Shown: piece after piece, positions 41,462 to 49,669 of the stretch | Position numbering within the stretch: position 1 is the stretch's first letter | Layout: each line of letters opens with the position of its first letter | Source of the DNA: Anaerolineae bacterium | GTDB taxonomy: Bacteria; Chloroflexota; Anaerolineae; UBA3071 | Direction of reading: 5' to 3' | Length of the DNA stretch: 64,000 nt | NCBI GenBank assembly: GCA_029907105.1 | Contig: JARYMM010000010.1 | Location: 1-64,000, forward strand | The notes under the pieces: generated by a model | What the model saw: the letters and a program-made list of their open reading frames with translations, nothing else | Databases searched by the model: none | Told to the model about the DNA's origin: nothing | Position numbers and translations under genes: made by a program

Positions 41462-41486
41462 TCAGGTGACAGTCACTGTCACCTGA
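41462..41486. repeat. Perfect hairpin between NuoF and receiver genes
   Basis: TCAGGTGACAG and CTGTCACCTGA form an 11-bp stem with a 3-nt loop (41462-41486). Neighbouring GTGCGCCCCTAC words occur at 41449-41460 and 41030-41053. No T-run follows on the minus strand. Confidence 0.7.
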
Positions 41487-41498
41487 CCTTACGGCTGA

Positions 41499-42770
41499 CT
41501 ACGACGACATGGGGCAGCGGTGGCGTTCGATATGAACCTCATATTCGTGCCGGAAGTGTTTGATGGAGGAAAGGGTAGGGTTGACTGCCGCATCCCCCAT
41601 CGGGCAGAAGGTATGCCCGGCGATGCCGTCGCACAGGCTCAACAGGCGCTCAATGTCTCCCTGTTGACCGCGCCCATCCTCGATGCGCTGCAGGGTGTCC
41701 ACCAGGCGCTGCGTGCCCACTCGACAGGGCGTGCATTTGCCACACGATTCGTGGGCGAAGAAACGGGTCAGACGGAGGGCCGCACTCACGATGCAGACCC
41801 TTTCGTCCATCACGGTGATGCCCCCTGTGCCCAGCATCGTCCCTATGGCATGCAGGGTTTCGAAGGCCATCGGCACATCCAGGTGCTCAGCCGTCAGCAT
41901 GGGAGTGGAAGCACCGCCGGGGATCACTGCCTTGAGCTGGCGACCCTCTTTGATCCCACCGGCGTGTTCGTAGATGATCTCCCGCAAGGGCGTTCCCAGC
42001 GGCAGTTCGTAGTTGCCGGGCCGGTTCACGTCACCGCTGACGCAGAAAATCTTGGGGCCTGTGCTATCCTCGGTGCCGATGGAGGCGAACCATTCCGGCC
42101 CCCGCAGGACGATGTGGGGCACGCAGGCCAGTGTTTCCACGTTGTGGACGAGGGTGGGTCGAGCGTAGAGGCCGACCTGGGCCGGGTAGGGCGGCTTGAG
42201 CCGGGGCTCGCCTCGTTTGCCTTCCAGACTCTCCAACATGGCCGTTTCCTCGCCGCAGATGTAGGCCCCCGCGCCGCGGTGCACGGAGAGGTCGAGATCG
42301 AAACCTGACCCCAAGATATTCGCTCCCAGGAACCCTCGGGCATAGGCATCGTCAATGGCCTTCATCCAGCGTTTCACGCCGGTGAAAAACTCGCCCCGTA
42401 TGTACACAAAGGCCCGATGGGCTCCCACGGCATAGGCAGCGATGGCAACCCCCTCAATGATCGAGTGCGGGTCGCGTTCCACCAGAAGCCTGTCCTTGAA
42501 CGTCCCCGGCTCTCCTTCGTCGGTGTTGACGCAGACGTACTTGGTCACATCGGCGGCTTTGGGCATGAAGCTCCATTTGAGCCCGGCGGGAAAGCCCGCG
42601 CCCCCTCGGCCGCGCAGCCCTGATGCCTTGACCATCTCGACCAACTCGTCCGGCGTGTGCTCGTGCAGGGCCTTGCGCAGGGCCTGATAGCCACCGCGCT
42701 TGAGGTAGACGTCAATTTTCTCCGAGTTAGGAATCTCCACGTTGCGCAATAAAATCTTTTCGAAGGTCAT
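41499..42770 (-). CDS. nuoF: NuoF/HoxF-like NADH-binding flavoprotein subunit
   Basis: The product is 423 aa. It has 'GLRGRGGAGFPAGLKW' (FMN site), 'VNTDEGEPGTFKDR' (NADH site), 'SVHRGAGAYICGEETAMLES', an SLBB region, and a C-terminal [4Fe-4S] motif 'SCGKCTPCRVGTQRL'. It oxidises or reduces NAD(H) in the diaphorase module. It starts 4 bp after nuoE. The second NuoF in this operon is fused to other domains. Confidence 0.95.
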   Translation of the reverse strand: MTFEKILLRNVEIPNSEKIDVYLKRGGYQALRKALHEHTPDELVEMVKASGLRGRGGAGFPAGLKWSFMPKAADVTKYVCVNTDEGEPGTFKDRLLVERDPHSIIEGVAIAAYAVGAHRAFVYIRGEFFTGVKRWMKAIDDAYARGFLGANILGSGFDLDLSVHRGAGAYICGEETAMLESLEGKRGEPRLKPPYPAQVGLYARPTLVHNVETLACVPHIVLRGPEWFASIGTEDSTGPKIFCVSGDVNRPGNYELPLGTPLREIIYEHAGGIKEGRQLKAVIPGGASTPMLTAEHLDVPMAFETLHAIGTMLGTGGITVMDERVCIVSAALRLTRFFAHESCGKCTPCRVGTQRLVDTLQRIEDGRGQQGDIERLLSLCDGIAGHTFCPMGDAAVNPTLSSIKHFRHEYEVHIERHRCPMSS

Positions 42771-42774
42771 GAGT

Positions 42775-43251
42775 CTACCTCCCCGCCAACTGGTCCAGCA
42801 GTCGGTCCACTTTCTGTGGCGTCATGTTCTCATAGAGCTCGTCGTTCACACGCACGGCCGGCGATGTGCCACAGGAGGCCACGCACTCCACCGTCTGCAG
42901 GGTGAAGAGCCCATCGGACGTCGTTTCGCCTACCCTGATACCCAGCTTCTGGCGGATGTAATCCACCAGCGTATCCGCCCCACCGGCCAGGTGGCAGGAC
43001 AGGCCATCGCAAACCTGGATCACATATCGGCCGACCGGTTTCAGGCGATACAGAGAGTAGAAACTGGCCGTGGAGTAAACCTCCGAGAGCGGAAGACCCA
43101 ACCGTTCGGCGACGCGCTGCAAGGCTTCGTCATTCAGATGGCCATATTGGGCCTGAGCGATATACAAGGCGGTGAGCAACATGGACCTTTGCGCCTGCTT
43201 TGCGGTGGGTGTTTCAGGATGCGTGGGTTGCTTTTGTTCCTCAGGGGACAT
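42775..43251 (-). CDS. nuoE: NuoE/HoxE-like [2Fe-2S] subunit
   Basis: The product is 158 aa with the thioredoxin-like [2Fe-2S] fold: 'QVCDGLSCHLAGG' and 'VECVASCGTSPAVRVND' supply four Cys. Residues about 1-20 are charged and may be partly repeat-derived. It is paired with the following nuoF. Confidence 0.92.
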   Translation of the reverse strand: MSPEEQKQPTHPETPTAKQAQRSMLLTALYIAQAQYGHLNDEALQRVAERLGLPLSEVYSTASFYSLYRLKPVGRYVIQVCDGLSCHLAGGADTLVDYIRQKLGIRVGETTSDGLFTLQTVECVASCGTSPAVRVNDELYENMTPQKVDRLLDQLAGR

Positions 43252-43255
43252 ATGT

Positions 43256-43318
43256 CAACTCCAAAGTTCAAAGTCTAAAGCTCAAAGGCTAAGGGTCAAA
43301 GCCCAAAGCTCAAATCTC
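43256..43318. repeat. AAAGTTCAAAGTCTAAAGCTC word repeat
   Basis: A run of AAAGTTCAAAG, TAAAGCTCAAAG and CAAAGCCCAAAGCTC words separates a receiver gene from nuoE. Other blocks are at 40530-40563, 43733-43757, 48803-48838 (in queA), 50745-50815, 53344-53449, 53600-53655 and 59528-59605 (in mutS2). Confidence 0.85.
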
Positions 43319-43726
43319 AGGGGCGTACCGACCCGGGTTTCCTGCCGCCGTCAACTGGCGGACCCGTTCGAGCAAGACTGTGGGCTCTACAGGTTTAGAC
43401 ATGAACAGATCGGGCTTCAGACGCTCATCTTTAGGGAGAAGGTCCAGCTCCTCACCGCTGACGATGGCCGAGATCAAGATCAGCGGGATCCCGGCCAATC
43501 GCGGATCCTCGCGCATCTCCCGAATCACATTGAGCCCATCGAGGGCATAGGATATCACCACATCTAACAGAACCAGGTCCGGATGAACCTGCCGCATGAG
43601 AGCCAGTCCCTCGTCGGCGCGGCTGGCAGTGAGAACTTCGTAATCCGCCGATTGCAGGACGATTCTGGCGAATTCCACGAAGTCGAAGTCGTCATCAATC
43701 ACCAACACTGTTGACCGGGCAGCCAT
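43310..43726 (-). CDS. Receiver-only response regulator (3 of 4)
   Basis: The product is 138 aa. It has 'VIDDDFDF', Asp in 'LVLLDVVISYALDGLNV', the insert 'LLPKDERLKPD' and Lys in 'LFMSKPVEPTVLL'. It is the most divergent of the four. The C-terminal tail 'GNPGRYAPEI' abuts a word repeat. Confidence 0.9.
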   Translation of the reverse strand: MAARSTVLVIDDDFDFVEFARIVLQSADYEVLTASRADEGLALMRQVHPDLVLLDVVISYALDGLNVIREMREDPRLAGIPLILISAIVSGEELDLLPKDERLKPDLFMSKPVEPTVLLERVRQLTAAGNPGRYAPEI

Positions 43727-43742
43727 ATCTCAAGTCCAAAGC

Positions 43743-44138
43743 TCAAAATCCAAAACCACTGTGTTCTGGCAAACACTGCCGCACCGCTTTCAGCAGAACA
43801 TCAGGCTCGACAGGTTTGGATATCCAGGCATCAAAGGACGGACAACTGTCGGTCGGGAACAGGTCAGCGTAGGGGCTGCTGGCAATGGACGAGACCATGA
43901 TGATGGGAATGTCCTTGAGCTGAGCATCTTCCTGCATCTCCTGGCTCACATACCAGCCGTCAAGGGCTGAAGACATCATCACGTCCAGGATCACCAGATC
44001 CGGCCTCTCTTTTCGCATTTGGGCCAGAGCCTGTTCGCCGTTCATGGCGCTGCTGACCTGAACATCGTGAAGCTCCAGGATCATTCTGGTGATTTCCACG
44101 AAGTCTGGATCATCGTCAACAACTAAGACCTTGACCAT
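43743..44138 (-). CDS. Receiver-only response regulator (4 of 4)
   Basis: The product is 131 aa. It has 'VVDDDPDF', Asp in 'LVILDVMMSSALDGWYV', insert 'ADLFPTDSCPSFD' and Lys in 'AWISKPVEPDVLL'. It is closest to receiver 1 (about 40.6 kb), sharing 'VEITRMILE' and 'DVMMSSxLDG', which suggests local duplication. Confidence 0.9.
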   Translation of the reverse strand: MVKVLVVDDDPDFVEITRMILELHDVQVSSAMNGEQALAQMRKERPDLVILDVMMSSALDGWYVSQEMQEDAQLKDIPIIMVSSIASSPYADLFPTDSCPSFDAWISKPVEPDVLLKAVRQCLPEHSGFGF

Positions 44139-44147
44139 TCCTAAAAT

Positions 44148-44207
44148 CCAACGGACGAAAGACGAAAGACGAAGGACGAATTCGTCGTTGGTCTTTCCTC
44201 ATTCGTC
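44148..44207. repeat. Word-repeat hairpin, GACGAAGGAC family
   Basis: GGACGAAAGACGAAAGACGA followed by TTCGTCGTTGGTCTTTCC and TCGTCGG forms an imperfect hairpin between a receiver gene and the NuoF-GltD fusion gene. Confidence 0.8.
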
Positions 44208-44210
44208 GGC

Positions 44211-47200
44211 TCATCTGGTTGATTCCTCGACCGGCATGCGCTCCGGCGCTAACTCGATGGCCAGGCCCTGCGTCTCCAGCCACTCCAGGTCGCAGCGCAG
44301 GCATCGTTTGCACTCCTCGACAATGGTGGCTTCGTCCATGCCCAGTTCGACCTCGTCGAAGTTGCCGCGACGCGCGGCCACGGGCAACTCGGGCATCTGC
44401 GGACGGCGGGCCTCAGCATATTCCTCCAGGTTGAACCGTTGCTCCACCACCTCGTAGTCGGGGCTCAAGAGGACTTTATCGGCCTTGCCGGTGCGCAGGT
44501 AATGGTCCACCTGGGCGGCCACCTGGTTGCCCTGAGCTACGGCCTGGATCACCGTCGCGGGACCGGTCACCGCATCGCCGGCGACGAAGACGCCGGGGCG
44601 GGTGGAGAGCAGCGCATCATTGGCCACAAAGGTGCTGTCGGCGTTGGCATCAATGCCGGAACCCTCTATACAGGTCAGATCAACAGCCTGACCAATGGCC
44701 GGCACCAGCACATCCACCTCCATCGTGAACTCGGAACCTTCCTCGGGCATAGGTCGCCGCCGCCCGGAGCGGTCGAATTCGCCCAGAACCTGCCTTTGCA
44801 CCACCACGCCGGTCACCTTGCCGTTTTCGCCAAGCACACGCACCGGATTGCTGAGGAAACTGAATAGGGTGCCTTCCGCCTCGGCGGCAACGATTTCCTC
44901 TTCGTGTGCGGGCATGTCCTGGCGTGTGCGGCGGTAGATGATGCGCACTTCGCTGGCTCCCAGACGCCAGGCCGAGCGGGCCACGTCAATGGCCACGTCG
45001 CCACCGCCAACAATGGCCACCCGCTTGCCGGCCACGTCAGGTGGTTGGCCCAAGGCAATGTCCCGCAGGAAGTTGACCCCTGGATAGACTCCTTCCAGGT
45101 CCTCACCTTCGATGGCCAGGCGGCGGCTGAGGTGCGCGCCGATGGCCAGCACCACAGCGGCGTAGCCCTGCTCGTCCATGAGGCTATCAATGGTGAAGTC
45201 TCGACCCAGGGCCTGCTGACACCTGATCTCCACCCCTGCCCGCTTGATGTTTTCGATCTCCACATTGAGGAACTCGCGGGGCAGGCGGTATTGGGGAATG
45301 CCGACCGCCATCATGCCACCGGGGATGGGGAGCTTCTCGAAAACGGTGACCGGGTAGCCTTTCTGGGCCAGCCGCAGCGCGGCGGTCAACCCTGCCGGTC
45401 CTGCACCCACGACGGCCACTTTCTCCGACTTGGGCGGCTCGCAGGCCTCCGGCGTCCACGGATTCTTGATCTCCTGATCGGCCATGAAGCGCTTGATGGC
45501 CCGAATGGCGATGGGCTCGTCAATGTCGCCGCGGCGACAACGCGGCTCGCAGAAGGCAGGACATACCCGTCCACAGACCAGGGCGAAGGGATTGCGGCGA
45601 CGGTGGACTTCCAACGCTTCGGCTGTGCGGCCCTGAGCGACCAGAGAGACGTAGCTGGGCACATCCACCCCTGCCGGACAGGCATTGGTACAGCGGGCGC
45701 GGGTCAGACTTGGACAGGTGCCGGCCCGGCACTTCTTATCCACGATGTGTTCGATGAATTCATCCTCGAAGTGGCGCAGCGCCGCCAGGACCGGGCCTGG
45801 CGTGAGTTGGCCCAGAGCACACAGCGCGCCCGCTTCCATGCCGGCAGCGATTTCCTTGATCGTCTGGAGGTCCTCCAGCCGCCCCTGACCTTCGGTGATG
45901 CGGGTGAGCACTTCCAGCATACGCCGGCCACCGACGCGGCAGGGCACGCACTTGCCACAGGATTCCGCTGTGGCAAAGGTGAGGAAGAACCGGGAAAACT
46001 CCACCATGCAGGTGTCTTCGTCAACCACGATCATCCCGCCGGAGCCGATCACGGCCCCCACGTCCTTGAGGGAGTCGAAGTCCACAGGCAGGTTCAGATG
46101 TTGAACCGGCAGGCAGCCGCCCAGCGGCCCGCCAGTCTGCACCGCCTTGAACTGCTTGCCCCGGGGAATGCCACCGCCGATGTCGAAGACGATCTCCCCC
46201 ATCTTGATGCCCATCGGCACCTCAACCAACCCGGTGTTGTTCACCTTGCCGGTGAGGGCGAAGATGGCCGTGCCTGAGCTGCGCGGCATGCCGATGGCGG
46301 AGAACCAATCGGCGCCGTTGGCGATGATGCGGGGGATAGTGGCATAGGATTTCACGTTGTTGATGTTGGTGGGCTTGCCCCATAAGCCTTTGACGGCCGG
46401 ATAGGGCGGACGCGGACGAGGTTCGCCACGCTGACCTTCGATGGAAGCCAGCAAGGCCGTCTCTTCACCACAGACAAAGGCCCCTGCCCCTTCCTTGACC
46501 TTCAGATGAAGGCTGAAATCGGTGCCCAGGATGTGATCACCAAGCAAGCCATACTCCTCCGCCTGGGCGATGGCCACCTTGAGGCGATGGATAGCCAGGG
46601 GATACTCGGCCCGGCAATAAATGTAACCTTCTCTGGCCCCGATGGCATAGGCGGCGATGATCATGCCTTCCAACACACTGTGCGGATCGCCCTCGATGAC
46701 ACTGCGGTCCATGAACGCACCCGGGTCGCCCTCATCGGCGTTACAGACGACGTATTTCACGTCGCCAGGTGCCCGATAGGTGAATTCCCATTTCACGCCG
46801 GTCAGAAAACCGGCACCACCCCGCCCGCGTAACCCGGAGCGCTTCACCTCCTCGAAGACGTCCTCCCGCGTCATGGAGCCGAGGGCCTTGCTCAAAGCGG
46901 CGTAGCCGCCCCGGGCGATGTATTCCTCGATCTTCTCAGGGTTAATCACGCCACAGTTGCTTAACACAATGCGTTGCTGTTTTTTGTAAAAGGGAATATC
47001 GCTATAGGCCCCCAGGGCCCACTCCTTCACCGCCTGCCGGCCGATGACGTGTTCCTCGATGATGCGGGGCACCCTGTCCGGATGCACGTTGGCATAGGCG
47101 ATCCGCTCCTGACCCGGCAGTGCGATGTCCACCAGGGGCTCCATAGCGCACATGCCGGCGCATCCGACGGCGGTCACGCGGGCGTCCACTCTCTGTCTGG

Positions 47201-47366
47201 CCAACTCCTCCAGGATGGCCTGCATGGTCTCCTGGGCACCGGCGGCGATGCCGCAGGTAGCCATGCCTACGGCAATGACGGTGTTGTTCTCCAGACGTGT
47301 TCGGAGTTCATCCTGAACTTCCTGACGGAACCGAGCGAGTTCCTCGAGTGAGCTGAGTTTCGGCAT
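44211..47366 (-). CDS. Fusion of [2Fe-2S] thioredoxin-like, NuoF and GltD-like flavoprotein domains
   Basis: The product is 1051 aa in three parts. Residues 1 to about 115 are a NuoE-type [2Fe-2S] domain ('GMATCGIAAGAQ', 'VGCAGMCAMEPLV'). About 130-530 is NuoF ('GLRGRGGAGFLTGVKWEF', 'VVCNADEGDPGAFMDRS', 'SCGKCVPCRVGGRRML'). About 560-1040 is a GltD/NfnB-like oxidoreductase with 'CTNACPAGVDVPSYV', 'CGRVCPAFCEPRCRRG', FAD motif 'VAVVGAGPAGLTAALRLAQK' and NAD(P) motif 'VAIVGGGDVAIDVARSA'. Two flavin/pyridine-nucleotide sites on one chain suggest coupling of two nucleotide pools or electron bifurcation in the hydrogenase complex; that is inference. Confidence 0.92.
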   Translation of the reverse strand: MPKLSSLEELARFRQEVQDELRTRLENNTVIAVGMATCGIAAGAQETMQAILEELARQRVDARVTAVGCAGMCAMEPLVDIALPGQERIAYANVHPDRVPRIIEEHVIGRQAVKEWALGAYSDIPFYKKQQRIVLSNCGVINPEKIEEYIARGGYAALSKALGSMTREDVFEEVKRSGLRGRGGAGFLTGVKWEFTYRAPGDVKYVVCNADEGDPGAFMDRSVIEGDPHSVLEGMIIAAYAIGAREGYIYCRAEYPLAIHRLKVAIAQAEEYGLLGDHILGTDFSLHLKVKEGAGAFVCGEETALLASIEGQRGEPRPRPPYPAVKGLWGKPTNINNVKSYATIPRIIANGADWFSAIGMPRSSGTAIFALTGKVNNTGLVEVPMGIKMGEIVFDIGGGIPRGKQFKAVQTGGPLGGCLPVQHLNLPVDFDSLKDVGAVIGSGGMIVVDEDTCMVEFSRFFLTFATAESCGKCVPCRVGGRRMLEVLTRITEGQGRLEDLQTIKEIAAGMEAGALCALGQLTPGPVLAALRHFEDEFIEHIVDKKCRAGTCPSLTRARCTNACPAGVDVPSYVSLVAQGRTAEALEVHRRRNPFALVCGRVCPAFCEPRCRRGDIDEPIAIRAIKRFMADQEIKNPWTPEACEPPKSEKVAVVGAGPAGLTAALRLAQKGYPVTVFEKLPIPGGMMAVGIPQYRLPREFLNVEIENIKRAGVEIRCQQALGRDFTIDSLMDEQGYAAVVLAIGAHLSRRLAIEGEDLEGVYPGVNFLRDIALGQPPDVAGKRVAIVGGGDVAIDVARSAWRLGASEVRIIYRRTRQDMPAHEEEIVAAEAEGTLFSFLSNPVRVLGENGKVTGVVVQRQVLGEFDRSGRRRPMPEEGSEFTMEVDVLVPAIGQAVDLTCIEGSGIDANADSTFVANDALLSTRPGVFVAGDAVTGPATVIQAVAQGNQVAAQVDHYLRTGKADKVLLSPDYEVVEQRFNLEEYAEARRPQMPELPVAARRGNFDEVELGMDEATIVEECKRCLRCDLEWLETQGLAIELAPERMPVEESTR

Positions 47367-47377
47367 GGTCTCCCACC

Positions 47378-47869
47378 CTATTGCGATCCCGGCTCTTGGC
47401 CGTCCACATCGTGAATGATTTTGGTCATCCGTTCCGGTGTCAGATGACCCACAACCTGGCCATCAACCACAGCCACAGGCGCCAGCGCGCACGAACCCAG
47501 GCAATAGACCACCTCGAAGGTGAACTCATAGTCGTCGGTTGTCTGGCCGGCTTTGATCCCCAGTTCTTTCTCCACCGCCTTGATGATCTTTGGCGAACCG
47601 CGCACATGACAGGCTGTGCCATCGCATTGACAGATGGTGTGCCTGCCTCGCCGGGTGAGGGAAAACTGTGAATAAAAGGTGGCCACACCGTAGATTTGGC
47701 TCAGGGGCACCTTCATGCGCTGGGAGACGAACTCCAGGGCCGGACGCGGCAAATAGCCAAACACCTCTTGAACCTGCTGAAGGACAGGAATCACCACCCC
47801 TTCCTGTCCTTCATATCTGTCAAGTATCTCCTCCAGCGGAGCAAGGTCCAACGGTTCTCCTTCAGTCAT
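47378..47869 (-). CDS. nuoE: NuoE-like [2Fe-2S] subunit, first gene of the hydrogenase operon
   Basis: The product is 163 aa with the thioredoxin-like ferredoxin signature 'CQCDGTACHVRGSPKIIKAV' and 'VVYCLGSCALAPVAVVD'. The ATG at 47869 (GGAG 8 nt upstream) is preferred over the longer ORF to 48526, which overlaps queA. It is 11 bp upstream of the NuoF-GltD fusion gene. Confidence 0.93.
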   Translation of the reverse strand: MTEGEPLDLAPLEEILDRYEGQEGVVIPVLQQVQEVFGYLPRPALEFVSQRMKVPLSQIYGVATFYSQFSLTRRGRHTICQCDGTACHVRGSPKIIKAVEKELGIKAGQTTDDYEFTFEVVYCLGSCALAPVAVVDGQVVGHLTPERMTKIIHDVDGQEPGSQ

Positions 47870-47949
47870 GATACCACTCCGGGCAGTATTGTCACTGGGA
47901 GCAAACTTTGCAGCACGACTCGCTTTCTGCAGGGCAGCGCCACTCTCCC

Positions 47950-47978
47950 ATTCTAGTATCTCCGCCCGCGGCTGTATA
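47950..47978 (-). promoter_or_regulatory. Candidate promoter of the hydrogenase operon
   Basis: On the minus strand there is TATACA (complement of 47973-47978), a 17-nt spacer, then TAGAAT (complement of 47950-47955). Leader to the first ATG is about 75 nt. The weak -35 fits activator dependence. Confidence 0.5.
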
Positions 47979-47981
47979 TGA

Positions 47982-47996
47982 TGACCATCATGGTCA
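47982..47996. promoter_or_regulatory. Palindromic operator upstream of the hydrogenase promoter
   Basis: TGACCATCATGGTCA is a perfect 7-1-7 palindrome placed just upstream of the weak -35 box, where a class II-type activator would bind. The regulator is unknown. Confidence 0.5.
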
Positions 47997-48066
47997 CTCC
48001 AGAGAGCAGCTTGCGATCGGCTACAGCCCTGCGTGGGCCTCAGGCGGCCTGGAAAGAGCATCGTGT

Positions 48067-49161
48067 TCACAGAATGAGCATGGCATCGCCAAAACTGTAG
48101 AAGCGGTACCCCTGGGCTATGGCCTCCTGATAGGCCCTGTCCAGCAACGGTTTGCCGACGAAGGCGGCCACCAGCATCAGCAAGGTGGAGCGAGGCAGGT
48201 GGAAGTTGGTGATCAGAGCATCCACCAGACGAAAGCGATGGCCCGGGGTGATGAAGAGGTCTGTCCAGCCTCTGAAGGGTTGCAGGTTCCAGGTTTTGGG
48301 CTCCAGGTTGGTCTCCGGGAGGCTGGCGGCGGTTTCCAGGACGCGCACGGCTGTGGTGCCGACAGCCACCACCCGGCCGCCCTGCATCCTCGTCTGGTGG
48401 ATGGCGGCGGCCGTCTCCGCCGGCAACTCGGCCCACTCGCTGTGCATGGGATGGTCTTCGATGTGCTCCGTCTTCACGGGGCGAAATGTGTCCAGCCCCA
48501 CGTGCAGGGTGACGAAGGCGAAGCACACCCCCTGCGCCAGCAGGCGGTCTATCAGCTCAGGGGTGAAGTGCAATCCCGCCGTGGGCGCCGCCACCGAGCC
48601 CTGCACACGGGCGTATACCGTCTGATAGCGCTCCGGGTCGCTCAGCGGCTCGTGGATGTAGGGCGGCAACGGCACAAGGCCCAGTTCGTCCAGCAACGGC
48701 TCGACGGGGCGATCGAACTCCACCACGCGGCCGCCGTCGGGCGTCTCGGCGACGATAGTGGCGCACAGGGCAGAATGCGTAATGCGTGATGCGTAATGCG
48801 TGATTTGAGTTTTGAGCTTTGGATTTTGGATTTCGATTCTCGTGCCAGGGCGCAGCCGCCTGCCACGTACCAGTGCCTCCCAGGCGCGCTCATCGAGCCG
48901 CTTAAGGAGGAATATCTCCACGCTGCCACCGGTTGACTTGCGCCCCTGCAGGCGCGCCGGGATGACGCGGCTGTCGTTGGCCACCAACAGGTCGCCAGCC
49001 CGCAGGTAGTCGCCGAGGTCGCGGAAATGGCGATGGCTGATTTCGCCACTGCGCCGCTCCAGCACCAAAAGCCGCGAGGCATCTCGCGGCTCGACAGGCG
49101 TCTGGGCGATCATTTCCGCAGGCAATACGTAATCGAATTCCGCAGTCTTCACGTTGGTCAC
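48067..49161 (-). CDS. queA: QueA, S-adenosylmethionine:tRNA ribosyltransferase-isomerase
   Basis: The product is 364 aa (usual about 340-350). It has 'IAQTPVEPRDASRLLVLER', 'NDSRVIPARLQGRK', 'GSVAAPTAGLHFTPELIDRL' and 'RTVLLMLVAAF'-like C-terminal 'STLLMLVAAFVG'. QueA makes epoxyqueuosine in tRNA anticodons. Two in-frame repeat-derived segments explain the extra length: residues about 107-125 ('NPKLKTQITHYASRITH', 48775-48838) and 'PETNLEPKTWNLQP' (48280-48325). The start is GTG 49161; a second GTG nine bases in is possible. Confidence 0.93.
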   Translation of the reverse strand: MTNVKTAEFDYVLPAEMIAQTPVEPRDASRLLVLERRSGEISHRHFRDLGDYLRAGDLLVANDSRVIPARLQGRKSTGGSVEIFLLKRLDERAWEALVRGRRLRPGTRIEIQNPKLKTQITHYASRITHSALCATIVAETPDGGRVVEFDRPVEPLLDELGLVPLPPYIHEPLSDPERYQTVYARVQGSVAAPTAGLHFTPELIDRLLAQGVCFAFVTLHVGLDTFRPVKTEHIEDHPMHSEWAELPAETAAAIHQTRMQGGRVVAVGTTAVRVLETAASLPETNLEPKTWNLQPFRGWTDLFITPGHRFRLVDALITNFHLPRSTLLMLVAAFVGKPLLDRAYQEAIAQGYRFYSFGDAMLIL

Positions 49162-49240
49162 CTGCCCCCAAAGGCAACATCTGTGTCGGGAAACGGTGAT
49201 CAGTTCCCCCTGATCCCTGAGCCTGTTTTCCGCCCCGCTC

Positions 49241-49290
49241 GGCGTGGACTGCCAAGTCCACGCCTTTGCCGCCGGACTTGACAGTCCGGC
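49241..49290. repeat. Pair of adjacent perfect hairpins
   Basis: GGCGTGGACT/AGTCCACGCC (10-bp stem, 49241-49264) is followed by GCCGGACT/AGTCCGGC (8-bp stem, 49271-49290). The shared GGACT core suggests one duplicated element. They lie between queA and the DUF2905 gene and may fold in the queA leader. Confidence 0.75.
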
Positions 49291-49323
49291 GCGAGCAAAT
49301 GCGAAATGTGGGCTGAGACCCGA

Positions 49324-49554
49324 TCACTTCAGCAGGCGGATGACCAGGTTGAGCAGCAGGGTCAGCACCAGGCTGAGCAGGATCATGGTCACGATGGGGA
49401 TATAGCAGGAGAAGCCCTCCCGCTCAATGCGGATGTCGCCGGGCAGCCGCCCCAGCCAGGGGACCTTGCTCAGCAGGAGCACCAGCAGGCCCAGCAGGGC
49501 GATGCCGCCGCCGAGCAGCAACAGCCATTTGCCCAGGGTTCCCCAGTCACTCAT
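49324..49554 (-). CDS. DUF2905 membrane protein
   Basis: The product is 76 aa. It has two membrane helices flanking the family motif 'VPWLGRLPGDIRIEREGF' and ends 'LLLNLVIRLLK'. DUF2905 has no known function and is often found next to ruvB/queA, as here. GTG 49557 could extend it by one residue. Confidence 0.88.
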   Translation of the reverse strand: MSDWGTLGKWLLLLGGGIALLGLLVLLLSKVPWLGRLPGDIRIEREGFSCYIPIVTMILLSLVLTLLLNLVIRLLK

Positions 49555-49669
49555 CACAACAGCCTCGATTGCATGGGCATCTTGGAATACTCGATGTCCA
49601 GGTGGTCACAGGCGTGGCGGGTGGCCACGCGGCCTCGAGCAATGCTCATCGCTACAGTCGGTTTCATCG

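Noticed and set aside
47870-48526. N-terminal extension of the first NuoE
   Set aside because: It runs through the promoter region and into queA in a shadow frame; the ATG at 47869 has a ribosome site and gives a normal-length protein.
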